A stretch of DNA of 64,000 nucleotides from JBBDWK01 sp040902885. GTDB lineage: Bacteria > Acidobacteriota > Terriglobia > Bryobacterales > Bryobacteraceae. Shown here piece after piece: positions 43,496 through 52,813 of the stretch. The notes beneath the pieces were generated by a model that was not told where the DNA came from, searched no databases, and saw only the letters and a list, made by a program, of their open reading frames with translations. The stretch spans positions 1 to 64,000 of the forward strand of contig JBBDWK010000101.1 in assembly GCA_040902885.1 (NCBI GenBank), in the 5' to 3' direction. Each line of letters begins with the position of its first letter. Position 1 is the stretch's first letter. The position numbers and the translations under genes are program-made.

Positions 43496-44976
43496 GGCAA
43501 TTCCATAAAGCCGGCCGCGGCGAACGTCTCGACGCCGGGATCGAGCTCCTCCAGATGGCGGCGGAAAGATTCCTCGCGCTCATCGAGGCAGAAGAATACC
43601 TGGGCTTTCGGGCGGCTGGTTCGGGGCTGCGGAGGGTGCGCGAGGCGGTGACGCCCGAGAGGCTGGAGGACGAGCCTTTCATGGGCGCGCTCATAAGCCT
43701 GATGCAGGAGCCTGCGACATTCGAGATCATCGAGTCGATCGACTTCCTGCTGCAACCGATCGAACTGGCTTTCGGTCAAACTATCGATCGCGCCGGCGTT
43801 TAAGCCCAGAAGCTGAGCGGCATCGAACATCCGTGCCGCAAGGCGTAGCCGCTCCTGGCTCCGCGAAACCAGGGGAGCCTTCGCTGCCTGCCAATCGCCG
43901 GCGAACTCGGGGGCCAATCCTGCTTCCAGCGCTATGTTATGCACGGCGACTGTGGTCAGAGTGAGACGGACCGCCAGAAAGTCCAGCAACGAACAGGTGA
44001 GGGACTCGTGCGGCAGCAGGTTTGGTTCCTTCTCGAGGCGGTGCATGAGTCCCGCCCAGCCCGGCAGCGCCAGCAACTCCGAGCGCAGGTACTGCTCCCA
44101 GTTCTGCTCCGGGATGCGAAAACTGTGGAGGAAGTCCAACACTACGCCCGCTGCATCGAGTTGCTCATCAGCCTGACGCGCCAACTCCTTCCGCAGGCCC
44201 GTAAGCCGCCTCGGGTGAATGAAGAGAGGCTGAACCAATAATGTGCGAACAGCGGCGTAGAATCCTAAGGCGCGGTCCGGCATCGGCCAGTACGCCAGTC
44301 CCTGGTCGAGGAACACCTCGGTCAGGCGGATGAGATAGGGGTGGATGACGTCGTCCAGGTCGACACCGGCGGAGTTAAAGAGTGCGTCACGGAGCCGCTC
44401 GGCGCCGGAATCCTTGTCCTGTGGCTGAACCTTGACACGGGAAAGGCAAGCGGAAAACAGAAGGCCGGCCCCTACGCTCTCGCGATCGCCAGAGGGTTCC
44501 AGTACTTTCGACCGCGTGACAGGGTCGAGATCGGGGCGGAGGCGCGAGAGCAGGTCTCCCTCGTTCAGGAGCCAGTCGATCGTATTCGCCTCGAAAGGCC
44601 GCAAACCCGATGCCAGTATGGCGCGCTGCAAGGAGCGCTGCGTGAGCCCGTGTTGCGGAAGCACCTCGGTATCCGGCTCATTCGCCAAAACGGCATCGAG
44701 GTCACGCGCCTCGATGCGCCCCTTTCGCATCTGGTCGCGATACGCTTCCTCCGTCATGTACGGCTCGGCGCCGAACAAATGCGATGCTTCGACTACTGCT
44801 TCTTCGAACGGGAGGTGCTCAAACGCATGCAGAGTGTTGTGATGGATGAACACCCCGATTGGGCCCTGCACGGGAAGCAAACGAGCCACCCGCTCAATGA
44901 CATGGCTCAGACGGTCGCGTCTGCTCAGAGCGGAACCCGAATGATTGGACAAAGCGAATTCGTTTGATTTTATCAC
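43438..44976 (-). CDS. dabA: DabA, N-terminal part (DUF2309) ending at a frameshift
   Basis: 512 codons from a GTG that overlaps the SulP stop (GTGA). It starts like DabA (VQGPIGVFIHHNTLHAFEHLPFE) and reaches the first zinc half-site VFFCLDERE (C463, D465). At FAAAGFMELPW the frame leaves the family pattern and runs to a stop after 25 foreign residues. Adding one G to ATGGAATT (plus strand 43503-43504) gives AAGFMGIAVDYKGIDD, exactly the expected path into the following piece. The joined protein would be about 985 aa, a normal DabA length. Either a real inactivating deletion or a sequence error. Confidence 0.88.
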   Translation of the reverse strand: MIKSNEFALSNHSGSALSRRDRLSHVIERVARLLPVQGPIGVFIHHNTLHAFEHLPFEEAVVEASHLFGAEPYMTEEAYRDQMRKGRIEARDLDAVLANEPDTEVLPQHGLTQRSLQRAILASGLRPFEANTIDWLLNEGDLLSRLRPDLDPVTRSKVLEPSGDRESVGAGLLFSACLSRVKVQPQDKDSGAERLRDALFNSAGVDLDDVIHPYLIRLTEVFLDQGLAYWPMPDRALGFYAAVRTLLVQPLFIHPRRLTGLRKELARQADEQLDAAGVVLDFLHSFRIPEQNWEQYLRSELLALPGWAGLMHRLEKEPNLLPHESLTCSLLDFLAVRLTLTTVAVHNIALEAGLAPEFAGDWQAAKAPLVSRSQERLRLAARMFDAAQLLGLNAGAIDSLTESQFDRLQQEVDRLDDLECRRLLHQAYERAHERLVLQPLGRHRLAHPPQPRTSRPKAQVFFCLDEREESFRRHLEELDPGVETFAAAGFMELPWTIRASTILMVFRCVRWW

Positions 44977-46568
44977 CTTAGGGCCGCCGCTGGAACACTG
45001 GGGAGCTTCCGGCGAGCGGCCAGCTCGTGCGAAGACATAGCGACGTGCTCGTCCAACCCGCTGAGTACGAGGCGGCGGCGCGTCCAGTCGCGGCCGATGG
45101 TGTGGAGTTTTTCGAGTACCGTGTGGTCTACCACCCAGGCGCTGTCGAAATCGATAACCACTGTATGAACATCGGCGGGAATTTTCATTAACCTGCGTTT
45201 CAGGCCGAGATAGTTTGTGAAAATGGCGGCGCCCTGGACCTGAAGGATGAGCCGTTCCTCTTCCCGCCGTTCGTGAACTATCGCGCGGAAGAGGTTGCGC
45301 AGCGGCGCCCCGTTCTTCACGTGCAAAGCCATCTTTAGCAACAGTCCCACGCCAACGCCTATCAGAAGATCGGTGGCTAAAGTCACCAGCATGGTGACGA
45401 CGAACAACAGCAGCTGCTCCGGTCCGATCTTATACGCGTGAACGAACTCTTTCGGGGACGCGAGGCGGGCGCCGGTATAGATCAGCATCGCTCCCAAAGC
45501 GGCCAGCGGGATCTGTTGCAGCAATCCGGGAATCAGCAGGATCGATAGCAGCAGGAAGGTTCCATGGAAGAAATTCGACCAGTGGCTTCTGGCGCCATTG
45601 TCTATGTTGGCTTTGCTGCGTACGATCTCGGAGATCATCGGCAAACCGCCGATGAGAGCGGAAGCCGTGTTGCCGATTCCGGTCGCAAGCAGATCGCGAT
45701 TCAGATCGCTGCGGCGGCGTTCCGGGTCCAGGGAGTCGACCGCGATCACACTGAGCAAGGACTCTATCGTGCCGACCAGCGCGAACATGACAATGTACTT
45801 GATTGAGACGGCGCTGGCGATCTGAGAAAAATCCGGCAATGCTAGAGCGCTTTGCAGCGAGCCCGGGAGCTGTATCAGAAATTTCGGTCCAACATGATAG
45901 ACGTGGGACGAAAACTGGTATACGTGTTCATGCATCAGATCGAAGAACATCCCCAAGGGGATCGCGGACGCGAGCACAACCATCGGCGCCGGGATGTGCT
46001 TGGCCCATCGAGCGCGCAACATGGGAAGCCCGAATAGAATGATTAACGCCAGCAGACCGATCGCGAAGACCTCGGGGTTCAGGTTCGCCAGGCTATGCGG
46101 CACTTCCGCAAGCAGATGCAACGGCTCCTTGGCTTCCGGCGTTACGCCGAGCACGGTGTGCGCCTGCTTCGCGATGATGACTACTCCGATCGCGGCCAGC
46201 ATGCCGTGAACCACGGCGGAGGGCATCAGATCGCCGATCGCGCCGGCGCGGGTGAGCGCGAGCACGATCTGAATGATTCCCGCGACCACTCCGACCGCGA
46301 GCGCCCGCTTGTAGCCGGCAGCCATATCGCCCGCGCCCAGCTCGGTGACGGCGCCGATCGCAATGACGATCAGACCGGCGGCAGGGCCTTTGATGGTCAG
46401 CCGCGCGGATCCGAGAAACGACACCAGCATGCCTCCGATAATCGCCGTCAGGATTCCGGAGATGGGAGGATATCCGCTGGCCATCGAAATCCCGAGGCAG
46501 AGCGGCAGGGCAATCAGGAATACAAGGAAGCCGGAATAAAGATCACGTTTCAGGCTGGTGGAGCTCAA
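44973..46568 (-). CDS. SulP-family anion transporter with STAS domain, probable bicarbonate importer
   Basis: A 531-aa protein. About 12 membrane segments begin RDLYSGFLVFLIALPLCLGISMASG and include the SulP block SFLGSARLTIKGPAAGLIV. A cytoplasmic STAS domain (about 425-520) holds VVIDFDSAWVVDHTVLEKL. SulP proteins carry sulfate or bicarbonate (BicA type). Being the first gene of the operon with dabA, dabB and a Nuo-like subunit favours bicarbonate. The TTG at 46568 was chosen because AGGAGG ends 5 bases before it. Its stop overlaps dabA by GTGA. Confidence 0.85.
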   Translation of the reverse strand: MSSTSLKRDLYSGFLVFLIALPLCLGISMASGYPPISGILTAIIGGMLVSFLGSARLTIKGPAAGLIVIAIGAVTELGAGDMAAGYKRALAVGVVAGIIQIVLALTRAGAIGDLMPSAVVHGMLAAIGVVIIAKQAHTVLGVTPEAKEPLHLLAEVPHSLANLNPEVFAIGLLALIILFGLPMLRARWAKHIPAPMVVLASAIPLGMFFDLMHEHVYQFSSHVYHVGPKFLIQLPGSLQSALALPDFSQIASAVSIKYIVMFALVGTIESLLSVIAVDSLDPERRRSDLNRDLLATGIGNTASALIGGLPMISEIVRSKANIDNGARSHWSNFFHGTFLLLSILLIPGLLQQIPLAALGAMLIYTGARLASPKEFVHAYKIGPEQLLLFVVTMLVTLATDLLIGVGVGLLLKMALHVKNGAPLRNLFRAIVHERREEERLILQVQGAAIFTNYLGLKRRLMKIPADVHTVVIDFDSAWVVDHTVLEKLHTIGRDWTRRRLVLSGLDEHVAMSSHELAARRKLPSVPAAALR

Positions 46569-46747
46569 ACGGTCCTCCTGGCGCAATTGAAAAAGATTGA
46601 ATGCCTATTGGGGCGCCGACAATTTCATCGTGCGGCTTTTCGGCCCGTAAGCCTATCCCTGCTGACAAGGACAAGCCGTTACGATTTTCAGGGGGGCTGC
46701 GCCGGTGGACCGTTATCGTAATCGGTATGAGATCATGAGGAGTATCT

Positions 46748-47050
46748 ATGCCCTCTCGCACGGCCACGTACCGTCTGGCTTCCGTTGCGATCTTGCTCCT
46801 TGTGGGCGTAGAGCTGTTCGCGTGCGAGATGGTATCGCCCGATACCTGCGAGATCCTGGGCACTTCAGAAAGTCGTCCTTCCGGCCAGTCCTCTCCCGGT
46901 GACGACTGTCTGTGCTGCTGCTACCATGTCATCGTCGTTCCCCCGGTGACGTTGGCATTGGCAGAGATCGTCTCTCCCGCTCCAGAGGTTTTCGAAAAGA
47001 TTCCGATCGCCGCTGAGCCCCACTCCATTTATCACCCTCCGAAAGCCTGA
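46748..47050 (+). CDS. Small exported Cys-rich protein heading the metal efflux operon
   Basis: A 100-aa protein with a signal sequence (TYRLASVAILLLVGVELFA). The mature part has Cys at CEMVSPDTCEIL and a CLCCC cluster (GDDCLCCCYHVIV), then a Pro-rich tail ending SIYHPPKA. I do not recognise a named family. GAGGAG precedes the ATG and the czcC-like gene starts 43 bases after its stop, so it is probably co-transcribed with the efflux genes. A periplasmic metal-binding or sensing role is inferred from the Cys cluster and context. Confidence 0.7.
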   Translation: MPSRTATYRLASVAILLLVGVELFACEMVSPDTCEILGTSESRPSGQSSPGDDCLCCCYHVIVVPPVTLALAEIVSPAPEVFEKIPIAAEPHSIYHPPKA

Positions 47051-47093
47051 TCTGCCGATTCCACTTTTCTAGCTGGCTGTTGAGGAGATCTAC

Positions 47094-48374
47094 GTGTACT
47101 CAAAAACGATGGCATCGGTTTGTGGGGCTACTTTGTTTGCCGCCATGGCGGCAGGCCAGGAGTTCAGTATTGCCGATCTGGTTGCGCGGGCGGCAGAGCG
47201 CAACCGTCAGTTTCTTGCTCTCCGCCAGCGCGTCACCGAAAGCTGGGCGCTGCTGCGTCAGGCGGGCGTAAGGCCCGCGCCTACCGTTGAAGTGAACGGT
47301 GTGACCGGGCGCCCCCTCGGCACCCAGGGTGAAGAGCAATTTTCCGCCGGTTACTTCCGCCCCGTTGAGACCTACGGTAAGCGTGAAAAACGGATTCAGG
47401 TGGCCAAGAAGGCGGTACATCTTGCGGAGGCGGGGCTGCGAGAGCAACTCGCGCAACTCAGTTATGAAGTCAAAGTGAACTATGCGGACGCGGTTGCCGA
47501 GCGCCAGAGGCTGGAGGCCCTCGATCGCCTGGCTTCGCTCAACCGCGAGTCATACCGCCTGGTCGATGCTCGTGTCAGGGAGGACCAGGCCGCTCCGCTC
47601 GACCGGCAATTGCTGCTGGTTGAGCTGAATCAGGTGGAGGCTCAGAGGGCGCTTGGATCTGGCCGGGCAGAGACGGCGCTTGCGCGGCTGAGATCGATAG
47701 CCGGAATCGAACCAGGAGAGGATTTGAGAGTCATAGCCCTGGAACCGGTGTCACGGATCCCTTACTCTTTGCCGCAGCTTCGGGAACGCGCATTGCAGAT
47801 GCGCACAGAGTTGCGGATCGCCAGCCTCCTTGAAGAACAAGGCGCTGCCGAGGAGGTGCTGGCCGAGGCCGAGGGCCGGCCGGACCTTACCCTGTTTGCT
47901 CGCTACTCGCGCGTCTATTCGCGGTTCGACGACCAGTTCGGTTTCAGCCGCTCGGGTTCCTTGCTGCCTCTTCAGGACCGTGACGACGTGGTGGCGTTTG
48001 GCCTTGCCTTTCCGCTGAAGTCCCGGCGAAGCAACCAGGGCAACATCGAGGCGGCCGCTGCCCGTACCGCTCAGGCCAGGTTGCGCCGCGAACACCTGGA
48101 GCGGACCGTCGCGCTGGAAGTGGATGCGGCCTGGAGGCGATGGGATGCCGCTACGCGGGCATTGGAGATTCTCGATAGCGGTGTCTTGGAGCAATCCCGG
48201 AAGAACTTGAACGTAATTCGAGAGGCGTACGACCTCGGCCATCTCAACCTGCTCGACGTGTTGAGCCAGCAAAGACGGCTTACCGAAATCCAGATGGCAT
48301 ACATCGAGGCCCGGGCAGATGTCGCGCGAGCGTTCGCCGACCTCGAGCGGGCTGCCGGGGGGGATCTGAGATGA
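47094..48374 (+). CDS. czcC: Outer-membrane efflux channel, TolC/CzcC family
   Basis: A 426-aa protein with a signal peptide (MASVCGATLFAAMAAG) and the two-fold helical-barrel repeat of TolC-type channels: FSIADLVARAAERNRQFLALRQR..YEVKVNYADAVAERQRLEALD, and again RTVALEVDAAWRRWDAATRALEIL..IREAYDLGHLNLLDVLSQQ. It forms the outer-membrane exit of a tripartite metal pump. GTG start with GAGGAG upstream. It overlaps the adaptor gene by ATGA (48371-48374). Confidence 0.88.
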   Translation: MYSKTMASVCGATLFAAMAAGQEFSIADLVARAAERNRQFLALRQRVTESWALLRQAGVRPAPTVEVNGVTGRPLGTQGEEQFSAGYFRPVETYGKREKRIQVAKKAVHLAEAGLREQLAQLSYEVKVNYADAVAERQRLEALDRLASLNRESYRLVDARVREDQAAPLDRQLLLVELNQVEAQRALGSGRAETALARLRSIAGIEPGEDLRVIALEPVSRIPYSLPQLRERALQMRTELRIASLLEEQGAAEEVLAEAEGRPDLTLFARYSRVYSRFDDQFGFSRSGSLLPLQDRDDVVAFGLAFPLKSRRSNQGNIEAAAARTAQARLRREHLERTVALEVDAAWRRWDAATRALEILDSGVLEQSRKNLNVIREAYDLGHLNLLDVLSQQRRLTEIQMAYIEARADVARAFADLERAAGGDLR

Positions 48375-49546
48375 GACCGTTGATATCGTTTGCTTCCCTC
48401 CTGCTGCTGGTCGCCTGTCCGAAGCCGGAAGCGGAGTCTACGATTGCCGTGGAATCCTCCGAACGAGCTGGGCTGGTGCAGATGGAGTTGGAGGCCCAGA
48501 AGCACGTCGGGTTACAGGTCGCTCCCGCGGCCTTCACGCAACTCGCCGAATATCTCCAGGTCACTGGAACAGTTCAGCCGGTCGATTCGCGCGTGAGCTC
48601 GGTGCGCCCGCTGGCCCGCGGTCGCCTTCATGATGTGCTGGTGCGGGTGGGCGACAGAGTCCAGTCCGGGCAAGCGCTGGCACGCTTCGACAACATAGAA
48701 GCCGGCGGGCTTGCGTCTCAGCTCGCCGCCGCGCGAGGCGAACTGCATCGGCTGAAGATCCAACTCGGAGTTCAGACCCGCCAGACCGAACGCCAGCGGC
48801 GTTTGGCGGATATCGGAGCGACACCGCGCAAGGACTATGAGCAAACCCTCGCCGAGCAGCAGGGCAGGGAAGAGAACGTCCGGTCGCAGGAAAGCGTCGT
48901 CGCCGGAATCGCGGCGCAACTGAAGCGTCTGGGAGGGGCGGAAGTGTCTTTCGGCGCGCCGTTCATCACCGCCATCCGGTCGCCATTCGCGGGCGTCGTC
49001 ACGAAAGTGAACGCAGCTCCCGGCGAGGTCGCCGACTCGGAAGACGAGATCTTCACGGTCGCGGATCTCTCGCGAGTGTGGGTGCAGGCGGAAGTTTACG
49101 AGAAAGACCTCGGGCGTATCCGCATCGGGCAAATCGCCTTCATTACAGTCGACACCTATCCCGACCGGCGCTTCGGGGGCAAGGTGACTTATATGAGCGA
49201 CGTGCTCGACCCGCAAACGCGCACAGCAAAGGTGCGGTGCGAGGTTGTCAATCGGGGAACTCCTTTAAAGATCGATATGTTCGCCACGGTGCAGTTGCCA
49301 ACGACGTTCCGCCGCCAGGCAGTGGCCGTGCCGGCCGACGCGGTACAGCAGATCGAGGACAAGGCGGTCGTCTTTGTTCAGAGCGAAGCCACGAAATTCG
49401 AGACGCGCGAGGTTGGCGTTGGGAAGGTTGTCGAAGGGCTGCGGGAAATTACCTCCGGGCTACGGCCCGGCGAGCCCGTAGTCGTGCAGGGCGCCTTTCA
49501 CCTCAAGTCGATCGTGGTTGGCAGGGAATTGGGAGAGGAGGAGTGA
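48371..49546 (+). CDS. czcB: RND efflux periplasmic adaptor, CzcB/CusB-like lipoprotein
   Basis: A 391-aa membrane-fusion protein. The signal ends in a lipobox (LLLVAC), so it is lipid-anchored. A lipoyl/barrel-sandwich half (RPLARGRLHDVLVRVGDRVQSGQALARFD) precedes a coiled-coil hairpin (about 110-180). The second lipoyl half (ITAIRSPFAGVVTKVNAAPGEV) and a beta-barrel (VWVQAEVYEKDLGRI) follow. It links the inner-membrane pump to the channel. Short overlaps with both neighbours make a czcCBA-type operon. Confidence 0.9.
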   Translation: MRPLISFASLLLLVACPKPEAESTIAVESSERAGLVQMELEAQKHVGLQVAPAAFTQLAEYLQVTGTVQPVDSRVSSVRPLARGRLHDVLVRVGDRVQSGQALARFDNIEAGGLASQLAAARGELHRLKIQLGVQTRQTERQRRLADIGATPRKDYEQTLAEQQGREENVRSQESVVAGIAAQLKRLGGAEVSFGAPFITAIRSPFAGVVTKVNAAPGEVADSEDEIFTVADLSRVWVQAEVYEKDLGRIRIGQIAFITVDTYPDRRFGGKVTYMSDVLDPQTRTAKVRCEVVNRGTPLKIDMFATVQLPTTFRRQAVAVPADAVQQIEDKAVVFVQSEATKFETREVGVGKVVEGLREITSGLRPGEPVVVQGAFHLKSIVVGRELGEEE

Positions 49547-49547
49547 C

Positions 49548-52500
49548 TTGCGGAGACTAGTTTCGTGGTCGCTTCAGTACCGGTTTCTCGTACTCCTCGC
49601 GACCGCTGTGACGATCGGCTGGGGCCTTTACTCGCTTCAGCAGCTTCCGATCGACGCGGTACCCGACATCACTCCGAACCAGGTTCTGGTACTGACGCGC
49701 GCACCCAGCCTTTCACCGGTGGAAGTCGAGAAGCTGCTGACTTTTCCGGTTGAATCCGCCATGACCGGCTTGCCGGGGATCGAGAACATTCAGTCCGTCT
49801 CAAAAAATGGTCTTTCCTATGTCGCGGTTTACTTTCGGGAAGGGATCGACCCGTATTTTTCGCGGCGCCTGGTCATGGAGAGACTGCCGCAGGCGCGGGA
49901 GGCCATTCCGGCGGGCGTGGGCACACCCGAAATGGGGCCCATTAGCACAGGCCTGGGCGAGGTCTATCAGTTCAAGGTAACCGGCCCCAACCGGTCCTTA
50001 ATGGAGCTGCGGAGCATCCTCGACTGGGAGATCGCGCCCAAGTTGCGATCCGTGCAGGGCATCGTCGAAGTCAATGCGCACGGCGGTGAGCTGAAGACCT
50101 ACGAGGTTCAGGTGGACAGCGACAAGCTGATGGCGTATCGCATTCCGCTCGGAAAAGTGCTGGAAGCGCTGGAGCGCAACAACGCGAACGCAGGTGGCGC
50201 TTACCTGGAGCATTCCGAGCAGCAGTCGCTGATTCGCGGCGAAGCGTTGATCGGAACCCTGACCGATATCGAAAATATCGTCATCGGCGTATCGCCTACT
50301 GGCACGCCGATCCTCGTTCGCAACGTGGCGCAGGTGCGCTTTGCTCCCATGGTGCGCCAGGGCTTTGCCACGCAGGATGCGCAGGGCGAGATTGTCATCG
50401 GTATCGCGATGATGCTGATCGGCGAGAACTCGCGAACGGTTGTCGACCGCGTGAAGAACAAGCTTCGGGACATCGAACGGTCGCTGCCGCCGGGGGTCCG
50501 CATTGAACCCTTATATGACCGGACGGATCTGGTGCGAAGGACCATCCGCACCGTGAGGAACAATCTTGTGGAAGGCGGCCTTCTGGTCATCGCCGTCCTC
50601 CTGCTGTTGTTGGGGAGCTTCCGAGGCGGCCTGATCGTCTCTCTGGCGATTCCGCTATCCATGCTCGCCGCGTTTTCCGGCATGGTGCAGGCGGGAATCT
50701 CGGGCAACCTCATGAGTCTTGGAGCCATCGACTTCGGCCTGATCGTCGATGGTTCCGTCGTCATGGTGGAGAACATCGTCCGAAGGCTCGGCCACCGGTC
50801 GCGGGACGCCAGTCCGATCGACGTAGTGAGGCGAGCCGGCCAGGAGGTTGCACGGCCCGTGTTCTTTGGAGTCACGATCATCTTCCTGGTTTACGTGCCC
50901 ATCCTGGCGCTGCAGGGAGTGGAGGGCAAGATGTTCCGGCCCATGGCCATGACCGTGCTGTTCGCCCTCGCGGCCTCCCTGCTCATCGCGCTCACGCTGA
51001 TGCCCGTTCTGAGTTGGTACGCGTTCCGTAAGAAGGCGATCGAGAACGAAACCTGGATTATGCGTCGGCTCAACGCCGGGTATGCGCCGGTCTTGCGCCG
51101 GGCGCTTCGATATCCGCTGGTTGTCACTGCCATCGCGGCCGTAGCGTTTCTCCTTTCGCTGGCCATCGTCCCGTTCCTCGGCGCCGAATTCATTCCGGCT
51201 TTGGACGAGGGCTCGATCGTCGTCATGATGTACCGCGTACCCGGTATCTCGGTGACCGAATCCCTGCACGGGAACGAAATTATCGAGAGCGTGCTGCACC
51301 ATTTTCCCGAGGTGGAGAAAGTAGTCAGCCGTACCGGCCGGCCCGAGGTGGCAACGGATCCAATGGCCATTGACCAGAGCGACGTGTATGTCTTCCTCAA
51401 GCCAGTCTCCGAGTGGCCGGTGCAAAGAACCAAAGATGAACTAGCGGGGGCTATGCAAGCGACCCTCCAGAAAGAGGCGCCCGGCGCGGCTTATAGCTTC
51501 TCGCAGCCTATCCAGATGCGGATGCAGGAACTGATGGAAGCCGGCATTCGCTCGGATATCGCCATCAAGCTATTTGGAGACGACCTCGATGTTCTACGAC
51601 GGAAGGCTACGCAGATCGCGGCGGTCGTCGAGCGCGTGCCGGGGGCTGCGGACGTTCGAGCCGAGCGAGTGGCCGGGCTGCCTTACTTGCGCATCCGGAT
51701 TCGCCGCGACGCGATCGCTCGTCATGGGCTTGACGCCCGCGACGTACTGGATGCCATCGAAGCTATGGGAGGCAAGATTGTGGGCCAAGTGGTGGAAGGG
51801 AACCGGCGATACGCGCTCCAGGTGCGGTTCGAGGAAAGCCAACGATCTTCTGTCGAGGCAATCCGCAATCTGAAGGTCGGCGACCGGGAGGGGCACTTTA
51901 TCCCCCTCGTCCAGCTCGCCGACGTGGGAGAGGAGGAGGGGCCGGCCCAGATCAGCCGGGAGAATGCGCAGAGGCGGATTGGTGTTGAGCTGAACGTCCG
52001 CGGGCGCGATCTGGGTAGCTTCGTCGAGGAAGCCCGCCGCCTCGTCCAGACTAAGGTGTCGATTCCTCCCGGCTACTGGATCGAGTGGGGCGGTAAGTTC
52101 GAACAACTGGAAGACGCGAGCCGGCGCCTGGCGCTCACGGTTCCCGTGGCGTTGCTGTCCATCTTCATCCTGCTCTATCTCAATTTCCACGCCGTCCGGC
52201 CGGCGATGCTGATCTTTTTGAACATTCCGCTGGCCGCCACCGGAGGTATTTTCGCCCTTTGGCTCCGCGGCATGCCGTTCAGCATCTCGGCGGGCGTAGG
52301 ATTCATCGCGCTGTTCGGAATTGCAGTCCTGAATGGCGTAGTTTTGCTTACTTATGTCATTCAACTCAGGCAGCAGAGCCGGTCCCTGGAAGCGGCTGTA
52401 TTGGAAGGGACAACCACGCGGCTCAGACCGGTACTGATGACGGCTCTCGTCGCGAGCCTCGGCTTCCTGCCGATGGCCCTTTCCCACGGCGCCGGAGCGG

Positions 52501-52628
52501 AGGTCCAGCGGCCTCTGGCCACGGTGGTGATCGGCGGTCTGGTTACTTCCACTTTGCTGACACTTCTCGTTCTGCCGGCCCTGTTCCTTTGGCTGGAAAG
52601 GAGACGGCCGGGGCTTGCGGCTTTTTGA
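49548..52628 (+). CDS. czcA: Heavy-metal efflux RND pump, CzcA type
   Basis: A 1,026-aa inner-membrane proton/cation antiporter with 12 membrane segments and two large periplasmic loops. TM4 reads DFGLIVDGSVVMVEN, close to the HME1 (CzcA) signature DFGx3DGAx3VEN and unlike CusA, which favours Zn/Co/Cd/Ni export over Cu/Ag. TTG start at 49548 with AGGAGGAG 5 bases upstream, one base after the adaptor stop. The substrate is inferred from the signature only. Confidence 0.92.
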   Translation: MRRLVSWSLQYRFLVLLATAVTIGWGLYSLQQLPIDAVPDITPNQVLVLTRAPSLSPVEVEKLLTFPVESAMTGLPGIENIQSVSKNGLSYVAVYFREGIDPYFSRRLVMERLPQAREAIPAGVGTPEMGPISTGLGEVYQFKVTGPNRSLMELRSILDWEIAPKLRSVQGIVEVNAHGGELKTYEVQVDSDKLMAYRIPLGKVLEALERNNANAGGAYLEHSEQQSLIRGEALIGTLTDIENIVIGVSPTGTPILVRNVAQVRFAPMVRQGFATQDAQGEIVIGIAMMLIGENSRTVVDRVKNKLRDIERSLPPGVRIEPLYDRTDLVRRTIRTVRNNLVEGGLLVIAVLLLLLGSFRGGLIVSLAIPLSMLAAFSGMVQAGISGNLMSLGAIDFGLIVDGSVVMVENIVRRLGHRSRDASPIDVVRRAGQEVARPVFFGVTIIFLVYVPILALQGVEGKMFRPMAMTVLFALAASLLIALTLMPVLSWYAFRKKAIENETWIMRRLNAGYAPVLRRALRYPLVVTAIAAVAFLLSLAIVPFLGAEFIPALDEGSIVVMMYRVPGISVTESLHGNEIIESVLHHFPEVEKVVSRTGRPEVATDPMAIDQSDVYVFLKPVSEWPVQRTKDELAGAMQATLQKEAPGAAYSFSQPIQMRMQELMEAGIRSDIAIKLFGDDLDVLRRKATQIAAVVERVPGAADVRAERVAGLPYLRIRIRRDAIARHGLDARDVLDAIEAMGGKIVGQVVEGNRRYALQVRFEESQRSSVEAIRNLKVGDREGHFIPLVQLADVGEEEGPAQISRENAQRRIGVELNVRGRDLGSFVEEARRLVQTKVSIPPGYWIEWGGKFEQLEDASRRLALTVPVALLSIFILLYLNFHAVRPAMLIFLNIPLAATGGIFALWLRGMPFSISAGVGFIALFGIAVLNGVVLLTYVIQLRQQSRSLEAAVLEGTTTRLRPVLMTALVASLGFLPMALSHGAGAEVQRPLATVVIGGLVTSTLLTLLVLPALFLWLERRRPGLAAF

Positions 52629-52673
52629 CCCGTAGCCCTATCAGCCGCCGCTCGGACACTCTGCCCGTCTGCC

Positions 52674-52805
52674 GGATCAACTCGGCTTCGTAGCTCCAAC
52701 GTCGGGATGCAGTATGGTCATCTGTTTCCGGGCGAGTTCCTGAAGACCTACACGCCTGGCGCGGCTCGAACGTATTATGCCGTGTACCTGGACGTCCGCC
52801 TGTAG
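52674..52805 (+). pseudogene. Degraded C-terminal remnant of an outer-membrane (alginate-export-like) protein
   Basis: The frame reads NVGMQYGHLFPGEFLKTYTPG, then ends YYAVYLDVRL and TAG at 52803-52805. GHLFPGEFLK..TPG followed by alternating aromatic residues resembles the last strands of alginate-export-family barrels in acidobacteria. No start codon or upstream barrel is present; the sequence before it is the czcA end. It occupies most of the 185-base gap between czcA and the response-regulator gene. Confidence 0.4.
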
Positions 52806-52813
52806 GCGCAACG

